Assembly: GCA_949316235.1 (NCBI GenBank)
Contig: OX438743.1
Location: forward strand, 43,555,440 to 43,619,439
From: Oegoconia quadripuncta
Taxonomy: Eukaryota > Arthropoda > Insecta > Lepidoptera > Autostichidae
Direction of reading: 5' to 3'
DNA: 64,000 bases
Shown here: in pieces, positions 34,069 through 43,416 of the stretch
How positions within the stretch are numbered: position 1 is the stretch's first letter
Layout: every line of letters starts with the position of its first letter
Notes under the pieces: model-generated
The model's input: the letters and a program-made list of their open reading frames with translations, nothing else
What the model was told of the DNA's origin: nothing
Database searches by the model: none
Program-made: the position numbers and the translations under genes

Positions 34069-36609
34069 ATGAGCGGCCACCCTGGGGTACCGCCCGACCC
34101 CCCAGGTGTAATAGGGTTACCCAGGTGCAGAGGGCACCGCCTGGGTGGACCACTTATTTCCCTCACACTCGTGGGAACCAAAATAATGAGTACACTTAGA
34201 ACCCCCCCCCAACAAAAATCCACTAATACTAGCGTTTTTACGAATAGTAAGAGCAGAACCCCGCCCACCAGGGTGTTCACTAATAGGCAGAGGGAGGTCG
34301 AGGAGCCGGGCTGGGTAGGAGGGATAGGCCTCCTCGAGCCCTCCCACGAGCCGATAGCACCGCAGGGCGTACGGCCGGTCGTCGTGCTATCGGACTCCGA
34401 GTGCTCAATGTCGTCGCCGGCTCTACTGCTATCGTCACCGGCCCCGGGGATTTCGCCCCGAGGCCGAGAACGGCAGCAAGTTCTTGTGAGGCCGGCGACT
34501 AGGTTGATCGACACCGCGGCAGGGAGTGAAGAGTTCTTTTCTCCGCAGAAGGTCCTATTTAAGGATCTCCCGGAGGGGGAACTCTTCACACCCGAACCTA
34601 AGGAGGGAAGGGCGCCGGAATTCCCGGCGCCCTTGGATTTGGACCAGGCCCGCAAGAGGTTGCGGGCGTCTCCATCCGCGTCGTCGCAGTCGGACGCGTC
34701 GTCAAATGGCGATTCGTCCGACGCTAGGCATTTCGCGAGGCCCGGAACATCGGGGCCCGCCAAACGCGCCAAGAGGGGACGGCCGCCCACGACTGGTCAG
34801 TACGTGGGTCTGGCCAAGGCCAAGGCGGAGCTCTTGGCTCTTAAGAGAGAGGAGCTCCGACTCCGAGCAGAGGAGGAGGTGGTAGGGATGGTCCGCGAGG
34901 TAAGCACTAGGAGGGCTTGCATCGCGGACTCATCCCCGACCAGTGGCGAGAATACGGAGGGTGTAAATACTGTCGAGGCCCTGAATAAGCAGGTCCTCGA
35001 CAGTGTAAACACGATTATAAGGATCGCCACAACATCTGGCAACCTTAAGGGAACCTTCGTGAAGGCCCTTAAGGTTGCCGCCACCTCCATCCAGGAGGCT
35101 ACCGGTGAGTTGCGGCAGAGGTCTGTCTCTGATGAGACCGCCCGACTGGCAGCTGAGAACAATCGCCTAAAGGCCGAGATGGCTGGGCTCCGTAAGGAGA
35201 TGGGCGATTTGCGTGCCAGTCTGGAGCGGTCTCAGGCGGAGACGCAGGTGCGGGGGCAACCTTCTCCTCCAGGGAAGGTTCAAGACCTCGAGCGCACCAT
35301 CATGGAGCGAGTAGGCTTCATGGTGGGGGCAAGGCTCGAGGCCCTGGAGGAGCGGTTGCTCCCCGCAAGGAGGGAGAGGCCGCCATTGGCAGCCGATAAG
35401 AGGACGGCAACTCCTTTCAGGCCGTCCTCATCCGGCGCGGTGACCGTCGCGCCACCGATCAGGCGCCAATCTCCGCCTGCCGCACCAACGGCCCCCAAAC
35501 CCCCGGCACAAACCATCGCGCCGGGGAAGAAGGGGAAAAAGAAGAAGGGGAAGGGCCCGGCTCAAAAGAAAGGGACAGCCGGGCCCTCCAAACCACCACC
35601 TCCTCGACCACTGCCACCCGCGCCAACGTCCATGGACGAAAGCTGGGTGACAGTGGTCAAGAAGAATAAAAAGCAGGCGCCCTGGGCACAAAGCTCCGGG
35701 GCTAATAAGAAGACGATGGCGGCTGCCGGACCTTCCGCCCCCCCCTCACAAACATCGAGGGGAAAGGGGACAAAGGGAGGTCCAGCTAAGAAGGGGGCTG
35801 GGCTGAGGGCTCCCCGATCCGCAGCGGTCGTCCTGACCCTCCAGCCGGGGGCTCAGGACCGAGGCGTCACCTACAAGTCGGTGATGCTCGAGGCCAGGTC
35901 CAAAATTGATTTGGACGGCCTCGGGATCACCGGCTTAAGGTCACGCACTGCGCGGACGGGGGCCCAAATCCTGGAGGTCCCGGGCGCCACCAGCGGCGCG
36001 AAGGCAGACTCCCTCGCCACAAGGCTGAGGGAGGTCCTCGGCGAGGCCGACGTCCGAGTTACCAGGCCCACGAAATGCGCAGAACTGCGCGTTTCGGGCC
36101 TGGATGACTCGGTCTCGCCCGAGGATGTCGCCGCCGCGGTGGCTAAGGCGGGGGAGTGTGCGGTCGAGGAGGTCAAGGCTGGCCAAGTCGTCCGCACACC
36201 CTTCGCACAAGGGACCTCCTGGGTCCAGTGCCCAGTGGCAGCCGCCAGGAGGGTGGCCAGGGGGCGTCTGTTGGTGGGCTGGGTCTCCGCCCAGGTAAAA
36301 CTGATGGAGACCCGCCCCACGAGGTGCTATCGCTGTCTCATGATCGGTCACGTGAGACAGGGATGCACCTCGGCGATCGACCGCAGCGGAGAGTGTTTCC
36401 GCTGCGGTGCAACAGGCCACCTGGCCAGGGAGTGCTCGGCCGCTCCCCGCTGCTCACTGTGCGTGGCAGCGGGGAAGCCCGCCGAGCATCGGGCGGGGAG
36501 CAGGGTCTGCACGGGGGCGATAGCCCCCAAACGTGCAGGCCTCAAGGCGGCCGGACGGACCCCGGCCGCCGTTGCTCCCGATAAGGATCCTGTGAATGCG
36601 GCCAAGTGA
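34069..36609 (+). CDS. Element A ORF1: gag-like RNA-binding protein
   Basis: 846 aa from ATG 34069. N-terminal Pro/Ser-rich region; a basic conserved block KRGRPPTTGQYVGLAKAKAE near residue 235-260 shared with element B; a coiled coil at about 370-400 (LAAENNRLKAEMAGLRKEMG); a Lys/Pro-rich linker (about 480-600); a conserved gag core (about 600-735); and three CCHC-type zinc knuckles from about residue 752: CYRCLMIGHVRQGC, CFRCGATGHLAREC and CSLCVAAGKPAEHRAGSRVC. Such proteins coat the LINE RNA and in SART1 help bring the complex to telomeres. The frame is intact. The stop overlaps the ORF2 start as TGATG. An internal ATG (34186) is a less likely start. Confidence 0.9.
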   Translation: MSGHPGVPPDPPGVIGLPRCRGHRLGGPLISLTLVGTKIMSTLRTPPQQKSTNTSVFTNSKSRTPPTRVFTNRQREVEEPGWVGGIGLLEPSHEPIAPQGVRPVVVLSDSECSMSSPALLLSSPAPGISPRGRERQQVLVRPATRLIDTAAGSEEFFSPQKVLFKDLPEGELFTPEPKEGRAPEFPAPLDLDQARKRLRASPSASSQSDASSNGDSSDARHFARPGTSGPAKRAKRGRPPTTGQYVGLAKAKAELLALKREELRLRAEEEVVGMVREVSTRRACIADSSPTSGENTEGVNTVEALNKQVLDSVNTIIRIATTSGNLKGTFVKALKVAATSIQEATGELRQRSVSDETARLAAENNRLKAEMAGLRKEMGDLRASLERSQAETQVRGQPSPPGKVQDLERTIMERVGFMVGARLEALEERLLPARRERPPLAADKRTATPFRPSSSGAVTVAPPIRRQSPPAAPTAPKPPAQTIAPGKKGKKKKGKGPAQKKGTAGPSKPPPPRPLPPAPTSMDESWVTVVKKNKKQAPWAQSSGANKKTMAAAGPSAPPSQTSRGKGTKGGPAKKGAGLRAPRSAAVVLTLQPGAQDRGVTYKSVMLEARSKIDLDGLGITGLRSRTARTGAQILEVPGATSGAKADSLATRLREVLGEADVRVTRPTKCAELRVSGLDDSVSPEDVAAAVAKAGECAVEEVKAGQVVRTPFAQGTSWVQCPVAAARRVARGRLLVGWVSAQVKLMETRPTRCYRCLMIGHVRQGCTSAIDRSGECFRCGATGHLARECSAAPRCSLCVAAGKPAEHRAGSRVCTGAIAPKRAGLKAAGRTPAAVAPDKDPVNAAK

Positions 36610-39600
36610 TGGGCATTCACAGGATCCTCCAGGCGAATATCAACCACTGCGCCGGGGCGCAGGACCTCCTCCTGCAATCCATGGCGCAGTGGTCGATAGA
36701 CGTCGCGGTGGCCGCCGAGCCCTACTACGTCCCCCCCAGTGATAACTGGGCAGCGGACGTGGACGGCTCGGTGGCCATCATAACTAAAAGAGGGGCAGAG
36801 GGCATAATGCCCCCTCCCACCTTGTCGAGGGGCCGAGGCTTTGTGGCGATCCGCTGGGGAGAGATGTGCCTTATTGGGGTGTATTTCTCCCCCAACAGGA
36901 GTCTCGCCGAGTTCGAAGCGTTCCTGGACCAGGTAGGGGCCCTCATTGGGCAGACCCTACCGTGTCCGGCGCTCGTCGTGGGCGACCTCAACGCCAAGTC
37001 ATTGGCTTGGGGCTGTCCCGCGACGGATACTCGGGGAGATCTTCTTGCGGAGTGGGCGACGGCTGCCGGCCTCGTGGTTTTGAACCAGGGGTCGGCCAAC
37101 ACCTGCGTGCGCTGGCAGGGGGGGTCCATCGTGGACGTTTCGTTCACGACCCCCGCCGTCGCACGGCGTGTCCGTGAGTGGAGGGTTCTGGAGGATGTGG
37201 AGACGTTGTCGGACCATTTGTATGTCCGGTTCGACGTCTCCACAGCCACAGAACGCGCGGACACGCGCCGTCGTCCCGACAGCCGAGCCTCGGCCCGATG
37301 GGCCTTGTCCAGCCTAAATCGCGAAGCGGTGGAGATTGCTTCCATTGTCCAGGCCTGGGTAACACCTTCCAGGCCTGTGGAGGTCGAGGTCGAGAGTGAA
37401 TGGTTCCGGGTCGCGCTGTCGCATATTTGCGACGCGAGCATGACCCGGGCCAAGCCTCGACCTCCGAAGCGTCAGGTGTACTGGTGGTCTCAGGGGATCG
37501 GAGAAATCCGGTCCCGTTGTGTGGAGGCGAGACGCCAGTACACCCGGGCCCGCCGTAGGCGGGTCCGTGACGCCGACATGGAAGCCCAGCTGTACGGTGC
37601 CTATCGAGAGGTTAAGAAGGCCCTACAGCTCTCCATCGCCGACGCGAAGGCGAGTGCCAGAGCGGAGCTCCTCGAGACTCTAAACCGTGATCCATGGGGG
37701 AGGCCGTATAAGATGGTCAGGGGCAAATTACGCCCCTGGTCGCCCCCCCTGACGGAGAGTCTCGAGCCTCGACTGCTGGAGGAGGTTGTTTCGTCGCTGT
37801 TTCCGAACAGGGCGGAACATCTCCCTCCAGCGATGGCGCCCCCGCGACGTCAAGCTGACGTCGCGGATGCGAGCGCGGAAGTCGAGGTCCCTCCGGTAAC
37901 GGAGGGAGAGCTAGGCGCGGCCGTGTTGAGGATGAAATCCAAAAACACGGCTCCGGGACCCGACGGGGTCCCGGGACGCGTCCTGGCTCTGGCACTGGAG
38001 GCCCTCGGGGGGAGATTCCGTGGTCTACTGGACGCCTGTCTTCGATCCGGCCGTTTTCCAGCCATCTGGAAAATCGGCCGGCTCGTCCTGATCAGGAAAG
38101 ACGGGCGTCCCGCGGAATCCCCCTCAGCCTACCGTCCGATCGTGCTACTGGACGAGGTCGACAAGCTCTTTGAGCGCATTATATGCTGTCGCCTCGTCAA
38201 GCACCTCCGAGACGTAGGCCCCGATCTGTCCGATAATCAGTTCGGATTCCGAGAGGGAAGGTCGACCGTCGACGCGGTCGGCCGGGTCAAAGCCCTCTCG
38301 GAAGAGGCGGCCGCCCAGGGCGGGGTGTTGATGGCGGTGTCATTGGACATCGCTAACGCCTTTAACACCCTTCCCTGGGCCTGCATTATGGAGGCACTCC
38401 GTCATCATAACGTGCCTCCATACCTGCGCCTCATGGTCGGGGCCTACCTCTCGCAGAGATACGTTGAGTATCCGGTCCGGGACGGTAGGCTGGCAAGGTG
38501 GGAAACGTCGTGCGGTGTTCCGCAGGGGTCGGTTTTAGGCCCTCTCCTGTGGAACGTCGGCTACGACTGGGTGCTGCGGGGCGAGCTCCTTCCCGGAGCA
38601 GAGGTCACCTGCTATGCCGACGATACGCTGGTGACCTCCCGGGGGAGCTCGTACCGAGAAGCGGCACGCCTCGCCACTGTGTCGGTAGCACAGGTGGTGA
38701 GGCGCATAAGGATGCTCGGCCTGGAGGTGGCCCTTCATAAGTCCGAGGCGCTGTGTTTTCACGGCGCCCGGAAGGGGCCACCTCCCGGCGCGAGCATCCA
38801 GGTTGGTGGCACTCGAATCGAGGTCAAGCCCGAGATGAGGTGTCTCGGACTTGTCCTCGACCCGCGCTGGAGTTTCCGTGGGCACTTCGCCCGCCTGGCC
38901 CCCCGATTGATCGCGGCATCGGCTGCCTTAAGGCGGCTGATGCCAAACATCGGGGGGCCCGAGTCGGCAAGCCGCCGCCTCTACATGGGGGTGGTGCGGT
39001 CGATGGCCCTGTACGGGGCCCCGATCTGGGCGGAGACCCTGACGGCCCGTAGTAATATCACCCTTCTGAGAAAACCTCAGAGGGTGATGGCCGTCAGCGT
39101 CATACGCGGATACCGCACCATTTCTTTTGAGGCGGCGTGCGCATTGGCGGGCTCACCTCCCTGGGACCTGGAGGCGGAGGCCCAGGCGTCACTATACCGG
39201 TGGCGCAGGGACCTCCTCCTCCGGGGCGAACACCCTGCTCCAAGGGAGGTGGAAGTGCGGAAACTCCAGGCTCGACAGTCCGTGCTGGGGATCTGGGGGG
39301 TAAGGCTGGCCTCGCCTGAGGCCGGCCGCCGGACTGTCGAGGCGCTCCGTCCGGTAATAAGGGACTGGACGGAGCGCATGCGGGGCTCGCTGACCTTCCG
39401 CGCGGTGCAGGTTCTCTCGGGACATGGTTGTTTCGGGAGGTACCTGCACCGCATCGCCGGAAGGGAGGCGACCGATGAGTGCCACCATTGTGGCTGCCAC
39501 GAGGACACGGCGCAGCACACCCTCGAGGAATGCCCAGCTTGGGCGGGGGAGCGCCGCGACCTCGTCGCAGCGGTAGGGGACGATCTCTCCTTGCCGGCCG

Positions 39601-39785
39601 TAGTGAAGGCTATGGTTGGCGACGAGAGGTCGTGGAAAGCGGTCCTCTCCTTCTGCGAGTGCGTCATCTCGCAGAAGGAGGCGGCGGAGAGAGAGAGGGA
39701 GACCGATCCCTCCTCTCAACCCATCCGCCGCAGACGCACAGGGACCAGGAGAAGGGCTTATGCCCACCTTCTCCCCCCTACCTAG
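36609..39785 (+). CDS. Element A ORF2: APE endonuclease plus reverse transcriptase
   Basis: 1058 aa; the ATG at 36609-36611 overlaps the ORF1 stop (TGATG). Endonuclease at residues 1-215: RILQANINHCAGAQDLLLQS, AAEPYYVP near 38, VVGDLNAKSLAWG near 125, SDHLYVRF near 200; in telomere-specific LINEs this domain sets target choice. RT at about 450-740: PGPDGVPGRVL, YRPIVLLDEVDKLFERI, DNQFGFREGRSTVDA, SLDIANAFNTLPW, GVPQGSVLGPLLWNVGYD and catalytic CYADDTLV near 668. C-terminal zinc knuckle CHHCGCHEDTAQHTLEECPAW near 957. No RNase H. This is the R1 clade, SART type. The frame is intact, so the copy may be active. Translation would depend on re-initiation after the ORF1 stop, as shown for SART1 with UAAUG. 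Confidence 0.93.
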   Translation: MGIHRILQANINHCAGAQDLLLQSMAQWSIDVAVAAEPYYVPPSDNWAADVDGSVAIITKRGAEGIMPPPTLSRGRGFVAIRWGEMCLIGVYFSPNRSLAEFEAFLDQVGALIGQTLPCPALVVGDLNAKSLAWGCPATDTRGDLLAEWATAAGLVVLNQGSANTCVRWQGGSIVDVSFTTPAVARRVREWRVLEDVETLSDHLYVRFDVSTATERADTRRRPDSRASARWALSSLNREAVEIASIVQAWVTPSRPVEVEVESEWFRVALSHICDASMTRAKPRPPKRQVYWWSQGIGEIRSRCVEARRQYTRARRRRVRDADMEAQLYGAYREVKKALQLSIADAKASARAELLETLNRDPWGRPYKMVRGKLRPWSPPLTESLEPRLLEEVVSSLFPNRAEHLPPAMAPPRRQADVADASAEVEVPPVTEGELGAAVLRMKSKNTAPGPDGVPGRVLALALEALGGRFRGLLDACLRSGRFPAIWKIGRLVLIRKDGRPAESPSAYRPIVLLDEVDKLFERIICCRLVKHLRDVGPDLSDNQFGFREGRSTVDAVGRVKALSEEAAAQGGVLMAVSLDIANAFNTLPWACIMEALRHHNVPPYLRLMVGAYLSQRYVEYPVRDGRLARWETSCGVPQGSVLGPLLWNVGYDWVLRGELLPGAEVTCYADDTLVTSRGSSYREAARLATVSVAQVVRRIRMLGLEVALHKSEALCFHGARKGPPPGASIQVGGTRIEVKPEMRCLGLVLDPRWSFRGHFARLAPRLIAASAALRRLMPNIGGPESASRRLYMGVVRSMALYGAPIWAETLTARSNITLLRKPQRVMAVSVIRGYRTISFEAACALAGSPPWDLEAEAQASLYRWRRDLLLRGEHPAPREVEVRKLQARQSVLGIWGVRLASPEAGRRTVEALRPVIRDWTERMRGSLTFRAVQVLSGHGCFGRYLHRIAGREATDECHHCGCHEDTAQHTLEECPAWAGERRDLVAAVGDDLSLPAVVKAMVGDERSWKAVLSFCECVISQKEAAERERETDPSSQPIRRRRTGTRRRAYAHLLPPT

Positions 39786-40029
39786 CGAGGCTGGGTGGTG
39801 ACTCGGGGGGGTCACCACCCTCACGCAAGCCTCGCGAGAAGGCGCGCGTGGTGTTCCCACGCGCCTTCTTGAGGTGGCTGGACCGGGGGTATTCCTCCCC
39901 GCTCCAGCCCAGAGGAGGGCCCGCCGCCGCCGTTAGCCGTGGCGGCGGGCACCGCGCTGGCGTGGCTGCGGACGAATACCAGATGGTACCCGTGGCCACG
40001 CCGTCAACGGTGCGCCCGAAGGAACACCC

Positions 40030-40128
40030 AGGAGTTTTTAGTCGGTAGGTCGGCACCTTCTGTGCCGAAGTCCGACATAATCCGTCCCCCTCCCCCGAGG
40101 GGGGCGGATAAGCATGAGCGTTTCTCCT
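40030..40128 (+). promoter_or_regulatory. 3' UTR multi-helix fold of element A
   Basis: The outer helix AGGAG (40030-40034) pairs with CTCCT (40124-40128). Inside: GTCGG/CCGAC enclosing a CGGCAC/GTGCCG hairpin, then ATCCGTCCCCC/GGGGGGCGGAT, then a weak short stem. Conserved unpaired motifs TTTTTAGT and ACATA. Probably the recognition site for the RT; SART1 needs its 3' UTR for target-primed copying. Confidence 0.75.
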
Positions 40129-40520
40129 GGCTAAAAAAAAAAAAAAAAAAAAAAAAGGTTGGGGTGCGTTCCCCCCCGACGTGTCGCCACCTTGCCGTGG
40201 TGGGGGGGCTTGCGTGCCTCTGTGACGCCCAGGGCTACGCCGGATAGGGCTTCCCATACCGGACAGGCCTGGGTCGAGAGGCCAGACAAAGAGCGGCACA
40301 CACGAGGGACCCGGGGCGATCTGCCCCTGGGTCGGAGGGTTAAACTGGGACCCTTGGCTGCTGCAGTTTTGTGGCAGTCACTGGGTTCTGGTATTTTTGT
40401 AGGAAGAAAACCTCAGTAAAAAATCACCCTGTTCTCCGTAGTGGCAACGCAGCGCTATGGGAGATTTGCTGGCGGGTTTCCAGCCTCAACTGCGGTCGGC
40501 AGCCCCGACACCAAAGCAGT

Positions 40521-42995
40521 ATGGCTAGTACAACTCCAAAGATTTTACCCCAGGAGGGTACCCGAAAGGGAGAATCCCTCTCTGCGCTTATGAGCGCGGA
40601 CAGTCCCACGTATTCTGGGGGGGACAAGTCTGTACTTTTCCATCCAACCACCGACGACCTTGGCAAACACACAATTGACCTCGATTCTGACGATTTGGCA
40701 GTGTCAGCACGCACCCTGAAGGTGCATGCTGACACTAAAGACCTTGGCATGAAGAAGGAACTGCGAGTGAGGCTCACTCGCCTCTCAGACTCGGACACCT
40801 CTGGGTCCCTGATGACAGTCGCATCGGGGACTTCGGATGGTAGCCGCAAGGCCAGTCTGCGGAGGAGCGGCGCAACCAGCGCCCAAAACCAAAGAGAGGA
40901 AGCTGCCGCAAGGGTGGCCGACATGCTGGACCTGGAGACCACGGACTCCTTCGCTGGAGTCACGTCGGGTGAAGGTCCCCCCACCGTTGTGCGCAGGAAG
41001 CGCTTCCGCAAGCGTAAGGGTTCGGCGGAGGAGCCCGATTCCGACGATCTGTCGGACCCGGACCAGATGGGCGCCGCTCATAAAGTGGTTAAGCGGGGCA
41101 GAGGAGGTCGATCCCTCTCCGCCTCGTCCGGTGACGGAGAGATGCAAGTCTGCATCTCTCCAGTCCCAAGGGGGAGAGGCCGCCCGCCTACGACCGGCCA
41201 ATATGTCGGTCTGGCGAAGGCCAAAGCAGCCCTAAACGAGGCCAAGAGGGAGGAGCTGCGGCTCCAAGCTGAAGCGGAAGTCGCGGAGACGAGCCAAGAG
41301 GCTCGTAGGGCCAGGATCGCCCGTTTCTCCGCGGCTCTCCGCCATGATATAGGGATTCCCCTGGCGCCCAAACCGGCCGCCGAGTTAACCCGGACGGTGA
41401 TGGACAGCGTGGCGGCCATACATCAGGTCGCCACGAAGTCCTCAAATTTAAAGGGCACCTTTGTGCGCGCCCTTAAGGACGCAAGCAGAGCCATCTCCGA
41501 CGCTGTCGATGAGCTGAGCACCCGCTCAGCCAGCGACGAGACGGCTCTGTTACAAAAGGCCAATGCTCGCCTCCAGGCTGAGCTTAACGAAGTTAAGGAG
41601 GAGGTGGCCCAATTAAGGGCCGATATGGCCAGAGGGCGAAGGCCGAGTAGCCCTCCCACCATCCCGGACGTGACAACGAGGGCGATGCCTCTCCCCCTAC
41701 CTACAGAGGAACTGCTGCGCTCCATCATGTCCCAAGTCGGGGACATGATGAACGCTAGGCTAGAGGCTCTTGAGGAGAGGCTTCTCCCTGAGAAGCGTCT
41801 GCGGCCCCCTCTGGCCGCGGACCGAAAGAGGGACGCAGCACAGGCTGCTCTTGGCGCCGTCTCTTCGGCAGCCACCCCAGTGCGCCCACCCGCTCCAACG
41901 GTGGCACCAAATGTGCCGCTAGCCGCTCCCCCCGAGCCCCCTAAGGGGCAAAAGGGGAAAAGAAACGGGCGGAAGAAGAAGGCGAAGGCCGCGAATCCGC
42001 CGCCCACCCCGGCAGAGCCTCGCATCCTGCCACCTGCCCCTACGTCTATGGACGTTGAGTGGAGCGTGGTGGCTAGGAGGGGCTCCGGGAAAAAGAAGAA
42101 AACGCCGGCGCAGCCCGAGGGCAGTCGCCCACCGCCGCAGCCGCCGCAATCCGCCAGAAAGAAGGCCGCCCGGAAGAGGGCCAAAAGGATGCGTCCCCCT
42201 CGCTCCTCGGCTGTAGTGCTATCACTGCAGCCAGGTGCCGTCGCCAAGGGGGCCACCTACGACCAGGTTCTCCGGGCGGCAAAAGCGAAGATTGACCTCG
42301 CCAGCCTGGGCATCCCGGCGCTCCGTATTCGCCAGACGGCTACGGGAGCGCGGCTTCTTGAGGTGCCCGGGTCGACCAGCGGCGATAAAGCGGACTCCCT
42401 GGCTGCCAAGCTGCAAGAGTCCCTCGGCGAAGATGTCAGAGTCTCCAGGCCCACAATCTGCGCAGATCTGCGTATCTCGGGCCTGGATGACTCCGCCACT
42501 ATGGCGGAGGTCATTGCGGCAGTGGCCCGTATCGGGGGCTGCGCCGAGGACCAGGTGAAGACCGGTGGGATCCGCCAGGATTTCACCGGTATGTTTTCCA
42601 TGTGGGCGCGCTGCCCGGTCCTGGCAGCAAAGAAGGTGGCATTGGACGGCCGACTCCTCGTTGGGTGGGTGTCGGCCCAGGTCCGTCTATTAGACCCCAG
42701 GCCCCGGCGCTGCTACCGGTGCCTGCAGGCGGGCCACGTCCGGGAGAAATGCTCCGCTGAGGTGGACCGCAGCGGTCAATGTTACCGCTGCGGTCAACTC
42801 GGCCACAAAGCGGTCGAATGCTCGGCTGCCCCCCACTGCACTGTATGCGCAGCGGAAGGCAAGCCAGCAAACCACAGGGTTGGGAGCAAACCCTGCGCCT
42901 CCCCCTCCACATTAAGGAGGGGGAAGAAGAAAGCCGCCCCCTCCAGAGCGCAGACGGCCGACACTCGGCCGGAGAGCGCCCCAGGGAGACCTTAG
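40521..42995 (+). CDS. Element B ORF1: gag-like protein of a pol-less element
   Basis: 824 aa from the ATG at 40521 (MASTTPKILPQEGTRKG); the frame is open further upstream to 40371 but without ATG. It shares with element A the block GRGRPPTTGQYVGLAKAKAA and REELRLQAEAEV, the coiled coil (LLQKANARLQAELNEVKEEV), the Pro/Lys-rich linker with 'ILPPAPTSMDVEWSVV', the gag core (SSAVVLSLQPGAVAKGATY; ICADLRISGLDDSATMAEV) and three knuckles from about residue 731: CYRCLQAGHVREKC, CYRCGQLGHKAVEC, CTVCAAEGKPANHRVGSKPC. All cysteines and histidines are in place and no stop interrupts it, as if it were under selection or very young. No pol gene follows. Confidence 0.9.
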   Translation: MASTTPKILPQEGTRKGESLSALMSADSPTYSGGDKSVLFHPTTDDLGKHTIDLDSDDLAVSARTLKVHADTKDLGMKKELRVRLTRLSDSDTSGSLMTVASGTSDGSRKASLRRSGATSAQNQREEAAARVADMLDLETTDSFAGVTSGEGPPTVVRRKRFRKRKGSAEEPDSDDLSDPDQMGAAHKVVKRGRGGRSLSASSGDGEMQVCISPVPRGRGRPPTTGQYVGLAKAKAALNEAKREELRLQAEAEVAETSQEARRARIARFSAALRHDIGIPLAPKPAAELTRTVMDSVAAIHQVATKSSNLKGTFVRALKDASRAISDAVDELSTRSASDETALLQKANARLQAELNEVKEEVAQLRADMARGRRPSSPPTIPDVTTRAMPLPLPTEELLRSIMSQVGDMMNARLEALEERLLPEKRLRPPLAADRKRDAAQAALGAVSSAATPVRPPAPTVAPNVPLAAPPEPPKGQKGKRNGRKKKAKAANPPPTPAEPRILPPAPTSMDVEWSVVARRGSGKKKKTPAQPEGSRPPPQPPQSARKKAARKRAKRMRPPRSSAVVLSLQPGAVAKGATYDQVLRAAKAKIDLASLGIPALRIRQTATGARLLEVPGSTSGDKADSLAAKLQESLGEDVRVSRPTICADLRISGLDDSATMAEVIAAVARIGGCAEDQVKTGGIRQDFTGMFSMWARCPVLAAKKVALDGRLLVGWVSAQVRLLDPRPRRCYRCLQAGHVREKCSAEVDRSGQCYRCGQLGHKAVECSAAPHCTVCAAEGKPANHRVGSKPCASPSTLRRGKKKAAPSRAQTADTRPESAPGRP

Positions 42996-43167
42996 GGTTC
43001 TGGCGATTGTTGACGCGCCCAAGTGTTCCGGGCCCGTCAACACACGCGGTGATTTGAGACCAAGTCTCTGGGCTGGGCCTAATCTTCGGGCTTCCGCTGG
43101 CGGGGCTGCAGTTGGAGTGCAGAGCAATCCTGGGCCCCGCCACTTATGGCGGCGTGTTGGAACACCG

Positions 43168-43264
43168 AGGAGTTTTAGTGGGTAGTCCCGCCACTCTGGC
43201 GGGGAGTCCCACATACTCCCGTCACTGTGGTCAGTGGCGGGAGACGCGTAAAAGCGTTTCTCCT
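43168..43264 (+). promoter_or_regulatory. 3' UTR multi-helix fold of element B
   Basis: The outer helix AGGAG/CTCCT; GTGGG/CCCAC around CCCGCCA/TGGCGGG; CTCCCGTCACTG paired with CAGTGGCGGGAG (one bulge); a last stem ACGC/GCGT. Same unpaired TTTTAGT and ACATA as in A, but most helix bases differ from A on both strands. Confidence 0.75.
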
Positions 43265-43416
43265 CGTTAAAAAAAAAAAAAAAAAGGTTGGGGTGCGTTA
43301 GTAGAGAACCTCCCCGCGGTGCACCCTGGTAACTGTCTGGACCCGGTAACGCAGGTGTCCAGCAGGCCAATACTCTACTCTACAAGGCGAATATTGCGAC
43401 CAATACGACGAAAGTC

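Larger units (their letters stand above)
33526..40156 (+). mobile_element. Element A: complete SART-like telomere-repeat LINE
   Basis: 6.6 kb: 5' UTR with two strong hairpins, ORF1 34069-36609, ORF2 36609-39785, structured 3' UTR and 24 A. It is inserted at GGTT|AGG of (TTAGG)n with the sense strand on the TTAGG strand, the orientation known for SART (TRAS lies the other way round). ORF sizes are somewhat larger for ORF1 but equal for ORF2 to SART1 (about 710 and 1050 aa). Compared with E, its 5' end lacks about 18 bp (the GTGCG... start), so it may be slightly 5'-truncated. Its GC content is far above that of the host DNA. Confidence 0.9.
40161..43285 (+). mobile_element. Element B: gag-only SART-like element without ORF2
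   Basis: 3.1 kb from GGGGTGCG (the shared 5' start) to a poly(A) of 17 nt. 5' UTR of about 360 bp, an intact ORF1, then only about 290 bp of 3' UTR before the poly(A); no trace of endonuclease or RT sequence. It sits directly between the poly(A) of A and the start of C with a single GGTT at each side. The 3' UTR has the same helix order as A. Related to A by its ORF1. Confidence 0.88.

Noticed and set aside
33795..34790. 331-codon open frame on the minus strand
   Set aside because: Antisense to the 5' UTR and ORF1 of element A; GC-rich sequence leaves chance frames open. No known domain.
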